DNA from: VAZQ01 sp963744275
GTDB taxonomy: Bacteria; Pseudomonadota; Alphaproteobacteria; Rhizobiales; Xanthobacteraceae
Assembly: GCA_963744275.1 (NCBI GenBank)
Contig: CAVUSX010000029.1
Span: 372,001 to 436,000 of the forward strand
Length of the DNA: 64,000 nucleotides
Direction: 5' to 3'
Shown: positions 44,540 through 53,132 of the stretch, piece by piece
Position numbering within the stretch: position 1 is the stretch's first letter
Layout of the letters: every line of letters begins with the position of its first letter
Made by a program: the position numbers and the translations under genes
Notes under the pieces: generated by a model
Told to the model about the DNA's origin: nothing
The model's database searches: none
The model's input: only the letters and a program-made list of their open reading frames with translations

Positions 44540-47440
44540 ATGAGCGAAAGCAACGGCCAGAAGCCGCTCGGTTATGGCGAGGACCGCAAAGGCGCTGCCG
44601 GCGGCGAGGCCAAGAACCAGGGCCGAGTGCATGTCACGCCGCCGCTGCCGCCGACATCGGGCACGGCCGACAAGCCCGTCATCTTTACCCTCGACGGCCA
44701 GGAGGTCGAGGCGCGCCCGGGCGAGACCATCTTCCGGGCCGCGCGCCGCTGCGGCACCAAGCTCCCGCATCTGTGCTACACGCCCGCGCCCGGCTACCGG
44801 CCGGACGGCAATTGCCGCGTCTGCATGGTGGAGATCGAGGGCGAGCGCGTGCTGGCCGCGAGCTGCATCCGCATGCCGGCGGCCGGCATGAAGGTGAAGA
44901 CGCAATCCGATCGCGCCGTCGCGGCGCGCCGCATGGTGACCGAGCTCTTGCTCGCCGATCAGCCGCCGCGCGAGGTCGCCCACGATCCCGATTCCGAGCT
45001 CTGGAAGATCGTGACCCGCCAGAAGCTCGCGGCCGGCCGCTTTCCGCGCCGCGCCGCGCCGATCCCCGACCGCAGCCATCCCGCCATGGCGGTCAACCTC
45101 GACGCCTGCATTCATTGCAATCTCTGCGTCCGCGCCTGTCGCGAGGTGCAGGTCAACGACGTGATCGGCATGGCGGGGCGCGGCCATAGCGAGAAGATCG
45201 TGTTCGATTTCGACGATCCCATGGGGGCCTCGACCTGCGTGGCCTGCGGCGAATGCGTGCAGGCCTGTCCGACCGGCGCCCTGATGCCGTCGACGCTGGT
45301 GGACGAAGCCAATGTGCGCACGCAATTCCCCGACCGTGAGGTGCACAGCGTCTGCCCCTATTGCGGCGTCGGCTGCCAGCTCACCTACCACATCAAGGAC
45401 GACAAACTTCTCCATGTCACCGGCCGGAACGGGCCGGCCAACCAGAACCGGCTCTGCGTCAAGGGCCGCTTCGGCTTCGACTACGTGCACAATGCGCAGC
45501 GGCTCCTGAAGCCGATGATCCGCCGCGAGGGTGTGCCGAAAGTTCCGCACGAGGAGATCGATCCGGCGAACCCGTGGACGCATTTCCGCGAGGCGAGCTG
45601 GGACGAGGCGCTCGACCGCGCCGCCTCCGGATTGAAGAAGATCCGCGATCGCGACGGCCCCAAGGGGTTGGCCGGCTTCGGCTCGGCCAAGGGCTCGAAC
45701 GAGGAGGCCTACCTCTTCCAGAAGCTGGTGCGCACCGGTTTCGGCACCAACAATGTCGACCACTGCACGCGGCTCTGCCATGCCTCCTCGGTCGCGGCCC
45801 TGATGGAGGGCGTCGGCTCGGGGGCGGTGTCGGCCACCTTCAACGAATGCAAGAACTCCGACGTGATCGTGGTGATCGGCGCCAACCCGACGGAAAATCA
45901 CCCGGTCGCCGCCACCTTCTTCAAGCAGGCCAAGAAGCGCGGCGCCGAGCTCATCGTCATGGATCCGCGCGGCCAGGCGCTCAAGCGCCATGCCACCCAG
46001 ATGCTGCAGTTCAAGAACGGCACCGACGTGGCGATGCTCAACGGCATCCTCAACACCATCGTGGCCGAGAAGCTCTACGACGAGCAGTACATCCAGACCT
46101 ATGTCGAGGGCTTCAAGGCGTTCACCGAGAGCATCAAGGAGTACACGGCCGACGAGATGGCGCCGATCTGCGGCGTCGAGGCCGACGTGCTGCGCACGGT
46201 GGCGCGCAAGTTCGCGCGCGCGAAATCGGCCATCATCTTCTGGGGCATGGGCATCTCGCAGCACACCCACGGCACCGACAATGCGCGCTGCCTGATCGCG
46301 CTTTCGCTGATCACCGGCCAGATCGGCCGGCCCGGAACCGGATTGCATCCGCTGCGCGGCCAGAACAACGTGCAGGGCGCCTCCGATGCCGGCCTCATCC
46401 CGATGTTCCTGCCCGACTACAAATCGGTCGAGGACCCGCAGATCCGCGCCCGCTTCGAGGATGCCTGGGGCACCAAGCTCGACCCCAAGAAGGGCCTCAC
46501 GGTGGTCGAGATCATGGATGCGGTCCATGCCGACGTGATCAAGGGCATGTACATCATGGGCGAGAACCCCGCGATGTCGGACCCGGACCTCAATCATGCG
46601 CGCGAGGCGCTGGCGCATCTCGAGCATCTGGTGGTGCAGGATCTCTTCCTCACCGAGACCGCCGCCTATGCGGACGTCGTCCTGCCGGCCTCGGCCTGGC
46701 CCGAGAAGGACGGCACCGTGACCAACACCAATCGCCAGGTGCAGATGGGCCGCCAGGCGCTGCCGCTGCCGGGCGACACCAAATGGGATTGGTGGATCAC
46801 CCAGGAGATCGGCCGCCGCATCGGCTTGCCGTGGAACTACCAGCACCCGAGCGAGATCTACACCGAGATGGCCGCGCTGATGCCTTCGCTCGACAACATC
46901 TCGTGGGAGCGGATCGAGCGCGAGAGCTCGGTCACCTATCCGGCCGACGCGCCCGATCAGCCCGGGCACGACGTGGTGTTCGACAAGGGCTTTCCGCGGC
47001 CGGGCGGTTTCGGCAAGCTGGTCGCCGCCAAGCTCACGCCGCCGGACGAGACCCCGAACGCGGACTATCCGTTCATCCTCACCACCGGCCGCCAGCTCGA
47101 GCATTGGCACACCGGCGCCATGACGCGCCGCGCCGCGACGCTCGATGCGCTCGAGCCGGGCCCGGTCGCCTCGGTTTCGCGCGGCACCATCGCGCGGCTC
47201 GGGATCGCGCCCGGAGACATGATCCGGGTCTCCACCCGCCGCGGCGTGATCGAGCTCGCCGCGCGCCAGGACGACGCCATCCCGGACGGCGTCGTGTTCA
47301 TTCCATTCGCCTATGTGGAGGCGGCCGCCAACCTGCTCACCAATCCGGCGCTCGATCCGTTCGGCAAGATCCCCGAGTTCAAATACTGCGCCGCCAAGGT
47401 GGAGAAGGCCGATGCCGCGGCCGCGGTGGCGGCGGAGTGA
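44540..47440 (+). CDS. fdsA: NAD-dependent formate dehydrogenase alpha (molybdopterin) subunit
   Basis: 966 residues; ATG at 44540 after GAGGTGAG. From the N-terminus: 2Fe-2S ferredoxin domain (CGTKLPHLCY, GNCRVCMVE), His-liganded and 4Fe-4S clusters (CIHCNLCVRAC, CVACGECVQACPTGA), a CPYCGVGC cluster, then the bis-MGD domain with the Mo-ligand Cys in VDHCTRLCHASS followed by the substrate His. C-terminal molydopterin dinucleotide-binding domain has LTTGRQLEHWHTG. It oxidises formate to CO2. No fdsC, fdsD or fdhD gene follows, so sulfuration and assembly factors must be elsewhere. Confidence 0.96.
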   Translation: MSESNGQKPLGYGEDRKGAAGGEAKNQGRVHVTPPLPPTSGTADKPVIFTLDGQEVEARPGETIFRAARRCGTKLPHLCYTPAPGYRPDGNCRVCMVEIEGERVLAASCIRMPAAGMKVKTQSDRAVAARRMVTELLLADQPPREVAHDPDSELWKIVTRQKLAAGRFPRRAAPIPDRSHPAMAVNLDACIHCNLCVRACREVQVNDVIGMAGRGHSEKIVFDFDDPMGASTCVACGECVQACPTGALMPSTLVDEANVRTQFPDREVHSVCPYCGVGCQLTYHIKDDKLLHVTGRNGPANQNRLCVKGRFGFDYVHNAQRLLKPMIRREGVPKVPHEEIDPANPWTHFREASWDEALDRAASGLKKIRDRDGPKGLAGFGSAKGSNEEAYLFQKLVRTGFGTNNVDHCTRLCHASSVAALMEGVGSGAVSATFNECKNSDVIVVIGANPTENHPVAATFFKQAKKRGAELIVMDPRGQALKRHATQMLQFKNGTDVAMLNGILNTIVAEKLYDEQYIQTYVEGFKAFTESIKEYTADEMAPICGVEADVLRTVARKFARAKSAIIFWGMGISQHTHGTDNARCLIALSLITGQIGRPGTGLHPLRGQNNVQGASDAGLIPMFLPDYKSVEDPQIRARFEDAWGTKLDPKKGLTVVEIMDAVHADVIKGMYIMGENPAMSDPDLNHAREALAHLEHLVVQDLFLTETAAYADVVLPASAWPEKDGTVTNTNRQVQMGRQALPLPGDTKWDWWITQEIGRRIGLPWNYQHPSEIYTEMAALMPSLDNISWERIERESSVTYPADAPDQPGHDVVFDKGFPRPGGFGKLVAAKLTPPDETPNADYPFILTTGRQLEHWHTGAMTRRAATLDALEPGPVASVSRGTIARLGIAPGDMIRVSTRRGVIELAARQDDAIPDGVVFIPFAYVEAAANLLTNPALDPFGKIPEFKYCAAKVEKADAAAAVAAE

Positions 47441-47488
47441 GGATGACAGGATGGTGAAAGAACCAATGTGAGGCAAGCTCGGCGAACT

Positions 47489-47510
47489 CCCTCTCCCACG
47501 GGGGAGAGGG
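47489..47510. repeat. 9-bp hairpin after formate dehydrogenase
   Basis: CCCTCTCCC (47489-47497) and GGGAGAGGG (47502-47510) pair perfectly around ACGG. The CTCTCCC/GGGAGAG type is a frequent intergenic hairpin in rhizobia and is placed 49 bases after the fdsA stop. It may stop or stabilise the transcript. Confidence 0.6.
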
Positions 47511-47527
47511 TAGGGGTGAGGGGGCTC

Positions 47528-48531
47528 GTGAGTCTCGATAGATCAGATTCCTCCGCCGCGCAGACAGGCGCAGCCGGCAACCCTCATTCGCGGTCCGCCA
47601 CGACTGGACACGCGCGCAAGTGCGGGCGCTGTTCGAGCTGCCGTTCCCGGATTTGATGTTCCAGGCCCAGAGCGTGCATCGCATGCATTTCGATCCGCGC
47701 GCGGTGCAGATTTCCACCCTGCTCTCGATCAAGACCGGCGGCTGCCCGGAAGACTGCGCCTATTGCCCGCAAAGCGCGAGCTACGAGACCGGCGTGGCGG
47801 CGGAAAAGCTCATGAGCCGCGACGCGGTGCTCAAAGAGGCGCGCGCCGCCAAGGGCGCCGGCGCCAGCCGCTTCTGCATGGGGGCGGCCTGGCGCTCGCC
47901 CAAGGATCGCGATCTCGATGCCGTCTGCGCCATGGTGGAAGGCGTCAAGGCGCTCGGGCTCGAGACCTGCGCGACGCTCGGCATGCTCACGCCCGATCAG
48001 GCGCAGCGGCTCAAGACCGCGGGGCTCGACTACTACAACCACAACCTCGATACCTCGCCGGACTATTACGGCACCATCATCACCACCCGCACCTATCAGG
48101 ATCGCCTCGACACGCTCGCGCATGTGCGCGATGCCGGCATCGCGGTCTGCTGCGGCGGCATCGTCGGCATGGGGGAGGGCGTGGAGGATCGCATCGGCAT
48201 GATCGCCACGCTGGCGAGCCTGCCGGTCCATCCCGAAAGCGTGCCGATCAACATGCTGGTGCGGGTCGCCGGCACCCCGCTCGCCGGCGGCGAAACGATC
48301 GACCCGATCGATTTCGTGCGCACCATCGCGGCCGCCCGCATCGCGATGCCGAAGTCGGTGGTGCGCCTCTCCGCCGGCCGCGAGGACATGAGCCCGGAGA
48401 CCCAGGCGCTGTGCTTCCTGGCCGGCGCCAACTCGATCTTCTATGGGGCCAAGCTCCTGACCACGCCCAATCCGGCGCCCGACCGCGATCTCGATTTGCT
48501 GAATCGGCTCGGCCTGGTGCCGCGGGTCTAA
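47528..48531 (+). CDS. bioB: Biotin synthase (one frameshift near the start)
   Basis: Radical SAM enzyme inserting sulfur into dethiobiotin. About 334 residues. The SAM cluster motif is GGCPEDCAYCPQS; the 2Fe-2S ligands include Cys in FCMGAAWRSP and ETCATLGM and an Arg in VRLSAGRED. The GTG at 47528 leads through SLDRSDSSAAQTG, and a frame change near 47598 connects to the HDWTRAQVRALFELPF block; a downstream GTG (47620) would give a shorter but still complete catalytic domain. No other biotin gene is nearby. Confidence 0.93.
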
Positions 48532-48537
48532 CCGCCG

Positions 48538-48915
48538 CTACAGCACGTAGCGTGTGAGCGTCAGTCCCAGCAGGATGCCCACGATCGAGAGCACCACCGA
48601 GCCCACGACATAGAGCGCGGCCTGGACCAGGTCGCCGCGCTCGTAGAGCAGCGCGACGTCGAGCGAGAAGGTCGAGAACGTGGTGTAGCCGCCGAGAATG
48701 CCGGTGGTCAGGAACAGCCGCCAATGCTGCGAGCCGCCGCCCTTGAACGCGAAGATGGCGGCCAGCACCCCCATCACGATCGAGCCGGTGACGTTGATGG
48801 TCAAGGTGGCGATCGGGAAACCAAAGCCGGGGAACAGGCGCGCGGTCATGAGGTTTATCCCATGGCGCAGCATCGCGCCCAGCCCCCCGCCCAAGAACAC
48901 GATCACATAGCCCAT
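48538..48915 (-). CDS. crcB: Fluoride channel CrcB/Fluc
   Basis: 125 residues, four membrane helices, forming dual-topology dimers that expel fluoride. Conserved LGGGLGAMLRHGI, GTLTINVTGS-like LTINVTGSIVMG and the Na-site/phenylalanine box GGYTTFSTFSLD are present. It is convergent with bioB, stops six bases apart. No fluoride riboswitch consensus was recognised upstream. Confidence 0.92.
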   Translation of the reverse strand: MGYVIVFLGGGLGAMLRHGINLMTARLFPGFGFPIATLTINVTGSIVMGVLAAIFAFKGGGSQHWRLFLTTGILGGYTTFSTFSLDVALLYERGDLVQAALYVVGSVVLSIVGILLGLTLTRYVL

Positions 48916-49116
48916 GGCATTCCTCGTCGCGCCTGCTGCGATCGAGCCAAAGGCATCCCGGAACTGCCTGGCCGCATTCTTCGCAGCCAACCGGTAGCCG
49001 TTTTGCCGGAAAATTCCAATGTCCGCATCGCACCCATGCGGCGCTTTCCCCTTGAACCGCTGCGCTCCGGCGTCCAGGATGCGCGGATCGCCCCCACCTC
49101 GAGTCATCGCGAATTC

Positions 49117-49662
49117 ATGGCCGAACGCCGCCGGGTCAGCTCGTTTGAATGGTCCACGGCCGTCATCGGGGGAATTTCGCTCACGGCCGGGACCATCGTT
49201 TTTCTGCGCGACGGCTATGCGCGGTTCACCGCCATTCTCACCAACGACCTCGGCCTGTTCGCCAGCATGCTGCCCAAGATGGCGGCCGGCTGCCTGGTCA
49301 GCGCCTTCGTGACCCGGCTGCTGCCGCGGGAGGTGGTGGCGCGCCTGGTCGGCACCGAATCCGGACTGTTGGGCCTCCTCATCGCCACCCTGATGGGAGC
49401 GGCGCTGCCGGGCGGGCCGCTGACCATCTATCCGGTCGCCGGCGCGTTCCTGGTCCTGGGCGCCGATGCCGGCACCGCCATCGCCTTCATCACGGCCTGG
49501 AACCTGCTCGGCTACAATCGCGCCCTGATCTGGGAAATGCCGTTCTTCGGCTCCGACTTCGTGTTCTGGCGCATCATGGTCGCGCTGCCGCTGCCGTTCC
49601 TGGCGGGCGCCCTGGCGCGCGGTGTCCTGAGCTTGGCGGCCCGGCGCGGGACGAAGGCTTGA
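49117..49662 (+). CDS. DUF318-type permease, half 1
   Basis: 181 residues with about five helices. LFASMLPKMAAGCLVSAFV and AALPGGPLTIYPVAGAFLVLGA are hallmark segments of the UPF0718/DUF318 (YraQ-type) permeases, which normally have two such repeats in one chain of about 300 residues. The GG-P loop (ALPGGPLTIYP) is the family signature. Start at ATG 49117. The second half is encoded next, so the two chains probably pair. Confidence 0.8.
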   Translation: MAERRRVSSFEWSTAVIGGISLTAGTIVFLRDGYARFTAILTNDLGLFASMLPKMAAGCLVSAFVTRLLPREVVARLVGTESGLLGLLIATLMGAALPGGPLTIYPVAGAFLVLGADAGTAIAFITAWNLLGYNRALIWEMPFFGSDFVFWRIMVALPLPFLAGALARGVLSLAARRGTKA

Positions 49663-49669
49663 GCCGCGC

Positions 49670-50173
49670 ATGAGCATAACCTTCCTGATCGTCAATCTCC
49701 TGCTCTGGGTGCTGGTCGCGGTGCTGGCCTTAACGGCGGCGGTGCGCAGCAAGGCGCTGTTCCGCGAGGGCGCGACCGAGGGGGCGCGCGATTTCGTGCT
49801 GCTGCTGCCGCGGATCATGATCGGGGTCGTCGGCTCGGGCTACATCGCGGCCATCATGCCGCAAAACATGATCACCACCTGGATCGGCCCCAACTCCGGC
49901 ATTCTCGGCATCACCATCGCGACGCTCGCGGGCGCCATCACGCCCGGCGGCGCCGTGGTCGGCTTCTCGGTCGGGGCCGCGGCCCTCAAGGGCGGTGGCG
50001 GCGCCCCGCAGGTGATCGCCTATACGACCGCCTGGTCGCTCTACGCGCTGACCCGGCTGATCAACTGGGAGGTCGCCATGATGCCGGCGCGCGTGGTCTG
50101 GTTGCGCGCCGCGGTCTCGATCCCGTTGCCGTTCCTGGCCGGCGTCGGGGCGATGCTGATCGGGCACCCGTGA
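49670..50173 (+). CDS. DUF318-type permease, half 2
   Basis: 167 residues with five helices, ATG eight bases after half 1. It repeats the architecture: LLLPRIMIGVVGSGYIAAIMP, then TLAGAITPGGAVVGFSVGAAAL with the same PGG loop. Related full-length proteins are linked to arsenic and metal handling, but the substrate is not known here. Two half genes in place of one fused gene make a clear two-subunit version. Confidence 0.8.
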   Translation: MSITFLIVNLLLWVLVAVLALTAAVRSKALFREGATEGARDFVLLLPRIMIGVVGSGYIAAIMPQNMITTWIGPNSGILGITIATLAGAITPGGAVVGFSVGAAALKGGGGAPQVIAYTTAWSLYALTRLINWEVAMMPARVVWLRAAVSIPLPFLAGVGAMLIGHP

Positions 50174-50201
50174 CGCTGGGCGCGGCGGGAAGCGCGCTTC
50201 G

Positions 50202-51066
50202 TCAACGCTGTGTCTGCTTGAAGTAGCGCAGATCGGGCGGCGGCTGGTCCTTGCGGGTCGGCAACAGTTTCCCGTCGGCGCCTTTGAAATAGATCTCGTT
50301 GCCGATCTTGGTCAGGAGCGTGACCGAGGGGCAATTCTCCTCGCGCCAGACCGGATGCGGATCGGCGTTGCGGCGGAAGGTCTTGAACACGCTCCACGGC
50401 CGCGTGAGGGCATTGTCGATCAGCGTGATGTCCACGTGCAGCACCTTGGGGTCGCTCCGGTCGAGGTAGATGCGCTCCTTGACGATGGATTGATTGTCCA
50501 CATGGGTCGGTATGCCGGTCGGATCGATGACGCGCGGGCCTTTGAAGTCCCGGGTCTCGACCTCGAGCACGTCGTAGCGGCCTTGGCCGGTGGAATCGAT
50601 CCAGCGGCCGATCGAATAGCCCTGGAAGGTCGGCTCGGCCCCGCTCGGCCAGTCGCGCCCGTCGGTAAAGATGCGGCGATGGATGGGCAGATTGTGCTCG
50701 ATCAGCACATAGGTGACCTCCGGCAGCACCACGATCTCCATGGAATTGTAGCCGTTCATGGTCGCCGGCATGCCGGCCGGAAAGCAGCGTGCGCCGGATT
50801 GCCAATTGCCCTGGCCGCCGTTGGCCTGGTCGGCGATGCTCGCCTCCAGGATCGCCTGGTATTCCGGGATCAGCGGCGCCTCCTGCCCGATACCCCAGGA
50901 CTTGGTCGGATCGAACGTGATCTGGCCGCCCTTGCCCTGATTGATCCGCAGCCACTGCCCGGAGAGGTCCGGATAGGTCGCGTCGTCGAAGGCGCGGGCG
51001 CCGGCCGACGGGCAACAGCAGGCAGGCCGCCAGCGCGAGCGGGCCGATGCACCTTCGCTTCCACAT
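50202..51066 (-). CDS. Exported protein of unknown function, tandem paralogue A (one frameshift)
   Basis: About 287 residues. Signal peptide in the first 24 (GPLALAACLLLPVG), then a frame break near 51005, then YPDLSGQWLRI. Conserved blocks shared with paralogues B and C: PLIPEYQAILEASIADQ, RRIFTDGRDWPSG, GYSIGRWIDSTG, GRYDVLEVETRDFKGPR, DNQSIVKERIYL and a C-terminal PPPDLRYF. No enzyme motif is recognised; the fold appears mostly beta. The type is common in Bradyrhizobium-like genomes with several copies per genome. Confidence 0.75.
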
Positions 51067-51076
51067 GTGCGTGCTC

Positions 51077-51916
51077 CTACTTCTGCGTTTTGTTGAAGTA
51101 GCGCAGGTCCGGCGGGCCCTGGTTCTTCTTGGTGGGCATCAGGTAGCCGTCGTAACTGATGAAGTAATCGTCCTTGCCGACCCAGACGTGATGGTTGTCC
51201 TCGGAGCAATCGACGAACATCCAGATCGGATCGGGCTCGCGCCGGAATATCTTGGCCACGGTCCACGGCTGCGTCAGGGCATCGTCGATGACCGTGATCT
51301 CGAGATGCATGAGGTCGCGGTCGGCTTTGTCGAGAAAGAACCGCTCCTTGACGATGCTCTGCTGGTCGTCGTGCAGCGGGATGCCCTGCTGGTCGAAATT
51401 GCGCGGCCCCTTGAAGGCGCGGGTCTCCACCTCCAGCACGTCGTAGCGGCCGTCTCCGCCGTCATCGATCCACCTTCCGATCGAATAGCCGTTGAACGTG
51501 CCCTCGAGCCCGCTCGGCCAGTCGCGCCCGTCGGTGAAGATGCGGCGCGGCTCGTTGTATTCGCTCAGCATATAGGTGGTCTTGGGCGTGACCACGATCT
51601 CGAACGGAAAGATGCCGGTCATCATCTGCGGCATGCCGTGCGGAACGCACTGGGCCGTGTAGTTGCCGCCCAATCCGCCGGCGGCGCGGTCGGCGATCCT
51701 CGCTTCATAGAGCGCCTGGTACTCCGGGATCAGCGGCGGTCGCTGCCCGCGCCCGGGCGGCCGCGACAGATCCCATTGGTTGCCGACGTCGGCCGGCTTC
51801 CGCCACTGGCCCGACCAGTCCGGGTAGCGCGACATATCCTGCGCGGGCGCGCCCGCGATGGTGGTCATAAGCGCAGCCGCGAACGTGATGGCGCCGATCC
51901 ACATCCGGTCGAGCAT
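51077..51916 (-). CDS. Exported protein of unknown function, tandem paralogue B
   Basis: 279 residues from ATG 51916. Signal peptide about 1-26 (AITFAAALMTTIAGAPAQ). Same blocks as paralogue A (YPDWSGQWRK, PPLIPEYQALYEARIADR, RIFTDGRDWPSGLEG, GYSIGRWIDDGG, GRYDVLEVETRAFKGPR, PPDLRYFNKTQ). The region between the first and second blocks and the metal-like residues DDYFISYDG differ from A and C. It starts 10 bases downstream of paralogue A's gene end in this strand order, so the three are likely one operon. Confidence 0.78.
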   Translation of the reverse strand: MLDRMWIGAITFAAALMTTIAGAPAQDMSRYPDWSGQWRKPADVGNQWDLSRPPGRGQRPPLIPEYQALYEARIADRAAGGLGGNYTAQCVPHGMPQMMTGIFPFEIVVTPKTTYMLSEYNEPRRIFTDGRDWPSGLEGTFNGYSIGRWIDDGGDGRYDVLEVETRAFKGPRNFDQQGIPLHDDQQSIVKERFFLDKADRDLMHLEITVIDDALTQPWTVAKIFRREPDPIWMFVDCSEDNHHVWVGKDDYFISYDGYLMPTKKNQGPPDLRYFNKTQK

Positions 51917-51972
51917 GACGGTGATTCTCTCGGTTGATCCAGGCGCCGCACGCCGCGCAGCGGGCGGCCGCG

Positions 51973-52815
51973 CTATTTTTGCGATCGTGTGAAATACCGC
52001 AAATCGGGCGGCGGCTGATCCTTCTTGGCCGGCATCAGGTATCCGTCGGCGCTCAGCATGTAGCCCTGGTTGGCGATCTCGACATGGGGATTGTTCTCGA
52101 CGCAGACGCTCTCGCGCCATGTCGGCTTTGGCGCATGCCGATACGTCTTGGTGGCCGTCCAGGGACGCGTCAACGCATGGTCGATGGTGGTTATCTCGTC
52201 ATGGAGGATATTGGCATCGGCCTTGTCCTGGAAAATCCGTTCCTTGATGATGCTTTGATTGTCCGGGTGCAGCGGCAGGCCGGTATTGTCGTAGGAGCGC
52301 GGCCCCTTGAACCCGCGCGTCTCGACCTCGAGCACGTCGTAGCGGCCGGTGCCGCCCGTATCGATCCATTTGCCGATGGAATAGCCCGCGAAGCTCGGGT
52401 CGATCTCGTCGGGCCAATCGCGGCCATCGGTGTAGATGCGGCGGAAGTCGTAGATGTGCTCCATCAGGACGTGGGTGCTGCTCGGCGTGATGACGAACTC
52501 GGCGCCTTCATAATTGTTCATGATGCGCGGCAGGCCGGGCGCGATGCAGGTGTAGGTCGGATCGTTGCCTTGTCCGCCGGCGGCTTGATCGGCCAGGCTC
52601 GCCTCGAGCACGGCCTGATATTCGGGGGTCAGCGGCGCCCCTTGTCCGCGACCGGCCGGCTTGGTCGGGTCGTAGCGCGGAATGCCGGTGTCGGTCCGCA
52701 GCCACTGGCCCTTCCAGTCGGGATACTTGCCTTCGTCGAATGCGCAGGCGTTGCTCATGGTCATGCCTAAAATCGCCGCCAGCATGGCCGCACCGATCGG
52801 AATCCGGTGATGCAT
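51973..52815 (-). CDS. Exported protein of unknown function, tandem paralogue C
   Basis: 280 residues from ATG 52815, preceded by GGAGG. Signal peptide about 1-24 (AAMLAAILGMTMSNACA). Blocks: YPDWKGQWLRTD, PLTPEYQAVLEASLADQ, RRIYTDGRDWPDE, GYSIGKWIDTGG, GRYDVLEVETRGFKGPR, DNQSIIKERIFQ and PPDLRYFTRSQ. It is the first of the three in transcription order and has the strongest ribosome site, so it may be the ancestor of the tandem. Confidence 0.78.
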   Translation of the reverse strand: MHHRIPIGAAMLAAILGMTMSNACAFDEGKYPDWKGQWLRTDTGIPRYDPTKPAGRGQGAPLTPEYQAVLEASLADQAAGGQGNDPTYTCIAPGLPRIMNNYEGAEFVITPSSTHVLMEHIYDFRRIYTDGRDWPDEIDPSFAGYSIGKWIDTGGTGRYDVLEVETRGFKGPRSYDNTGLPLHPDNQSIIKERIFQDKADANILHDEITTIDHALTRPWTATKTYRHAPKPTWRESVCVENNPHVEIANQGYMLSADGYLMPAKKDQPPPDLRYFTRSQK

Positions 52816-53132
52816 CGCAAGTCCTCCCTGCGATCGCTCCAAGGACGCGGAGCGTCAGGAAGCGTCGCCAGCGCCAAGTGAAATCCGAATGCTCGGGGGG
52901 AGACCTGAAAAAGAATCGGTCTCGAGATTCGATGCTTGCCGACGGAAGCGTGGCTGCCTGTTGAGCCCGGCGGAGACCTCGGCATGTCTCCTTGGCAGCT
53001 CTCGGACAATCAATGTCCATCCGGCAGACTACATGGTCGGCCGGGTCGCCGGAAGGGGTGACGGAGCGGGACGGATTCGCAAAATGGCGGTTGTCGCAGC
53101 CGTCGCCCGCCCGTGCGCCGCGATGCCGGGTC
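52816..53132. other. Intergenic region upstream of the paralogue operon
   Basis: About 315 bp. It must hold the promoter of the minus-strand paralogue operon and the 3' end of the kinase gene. No repeat, terminator or small gene was recognised; several short open frames here lack any protein character. Confidence 0.5.

Noticed and set aside
44093..47476. 1127-codon minus-strand open frame opposite fdsA
   Set aside because: Antisense of a fully motif-complete formate dehydrogenase; no recognisable domain in the antisense product.
48916..49116. Fluoride riboswitch before crcB
   Set aside because: I searched the minus-strand leader by eye for the conserved crcB-motif stems and found no convincing match.
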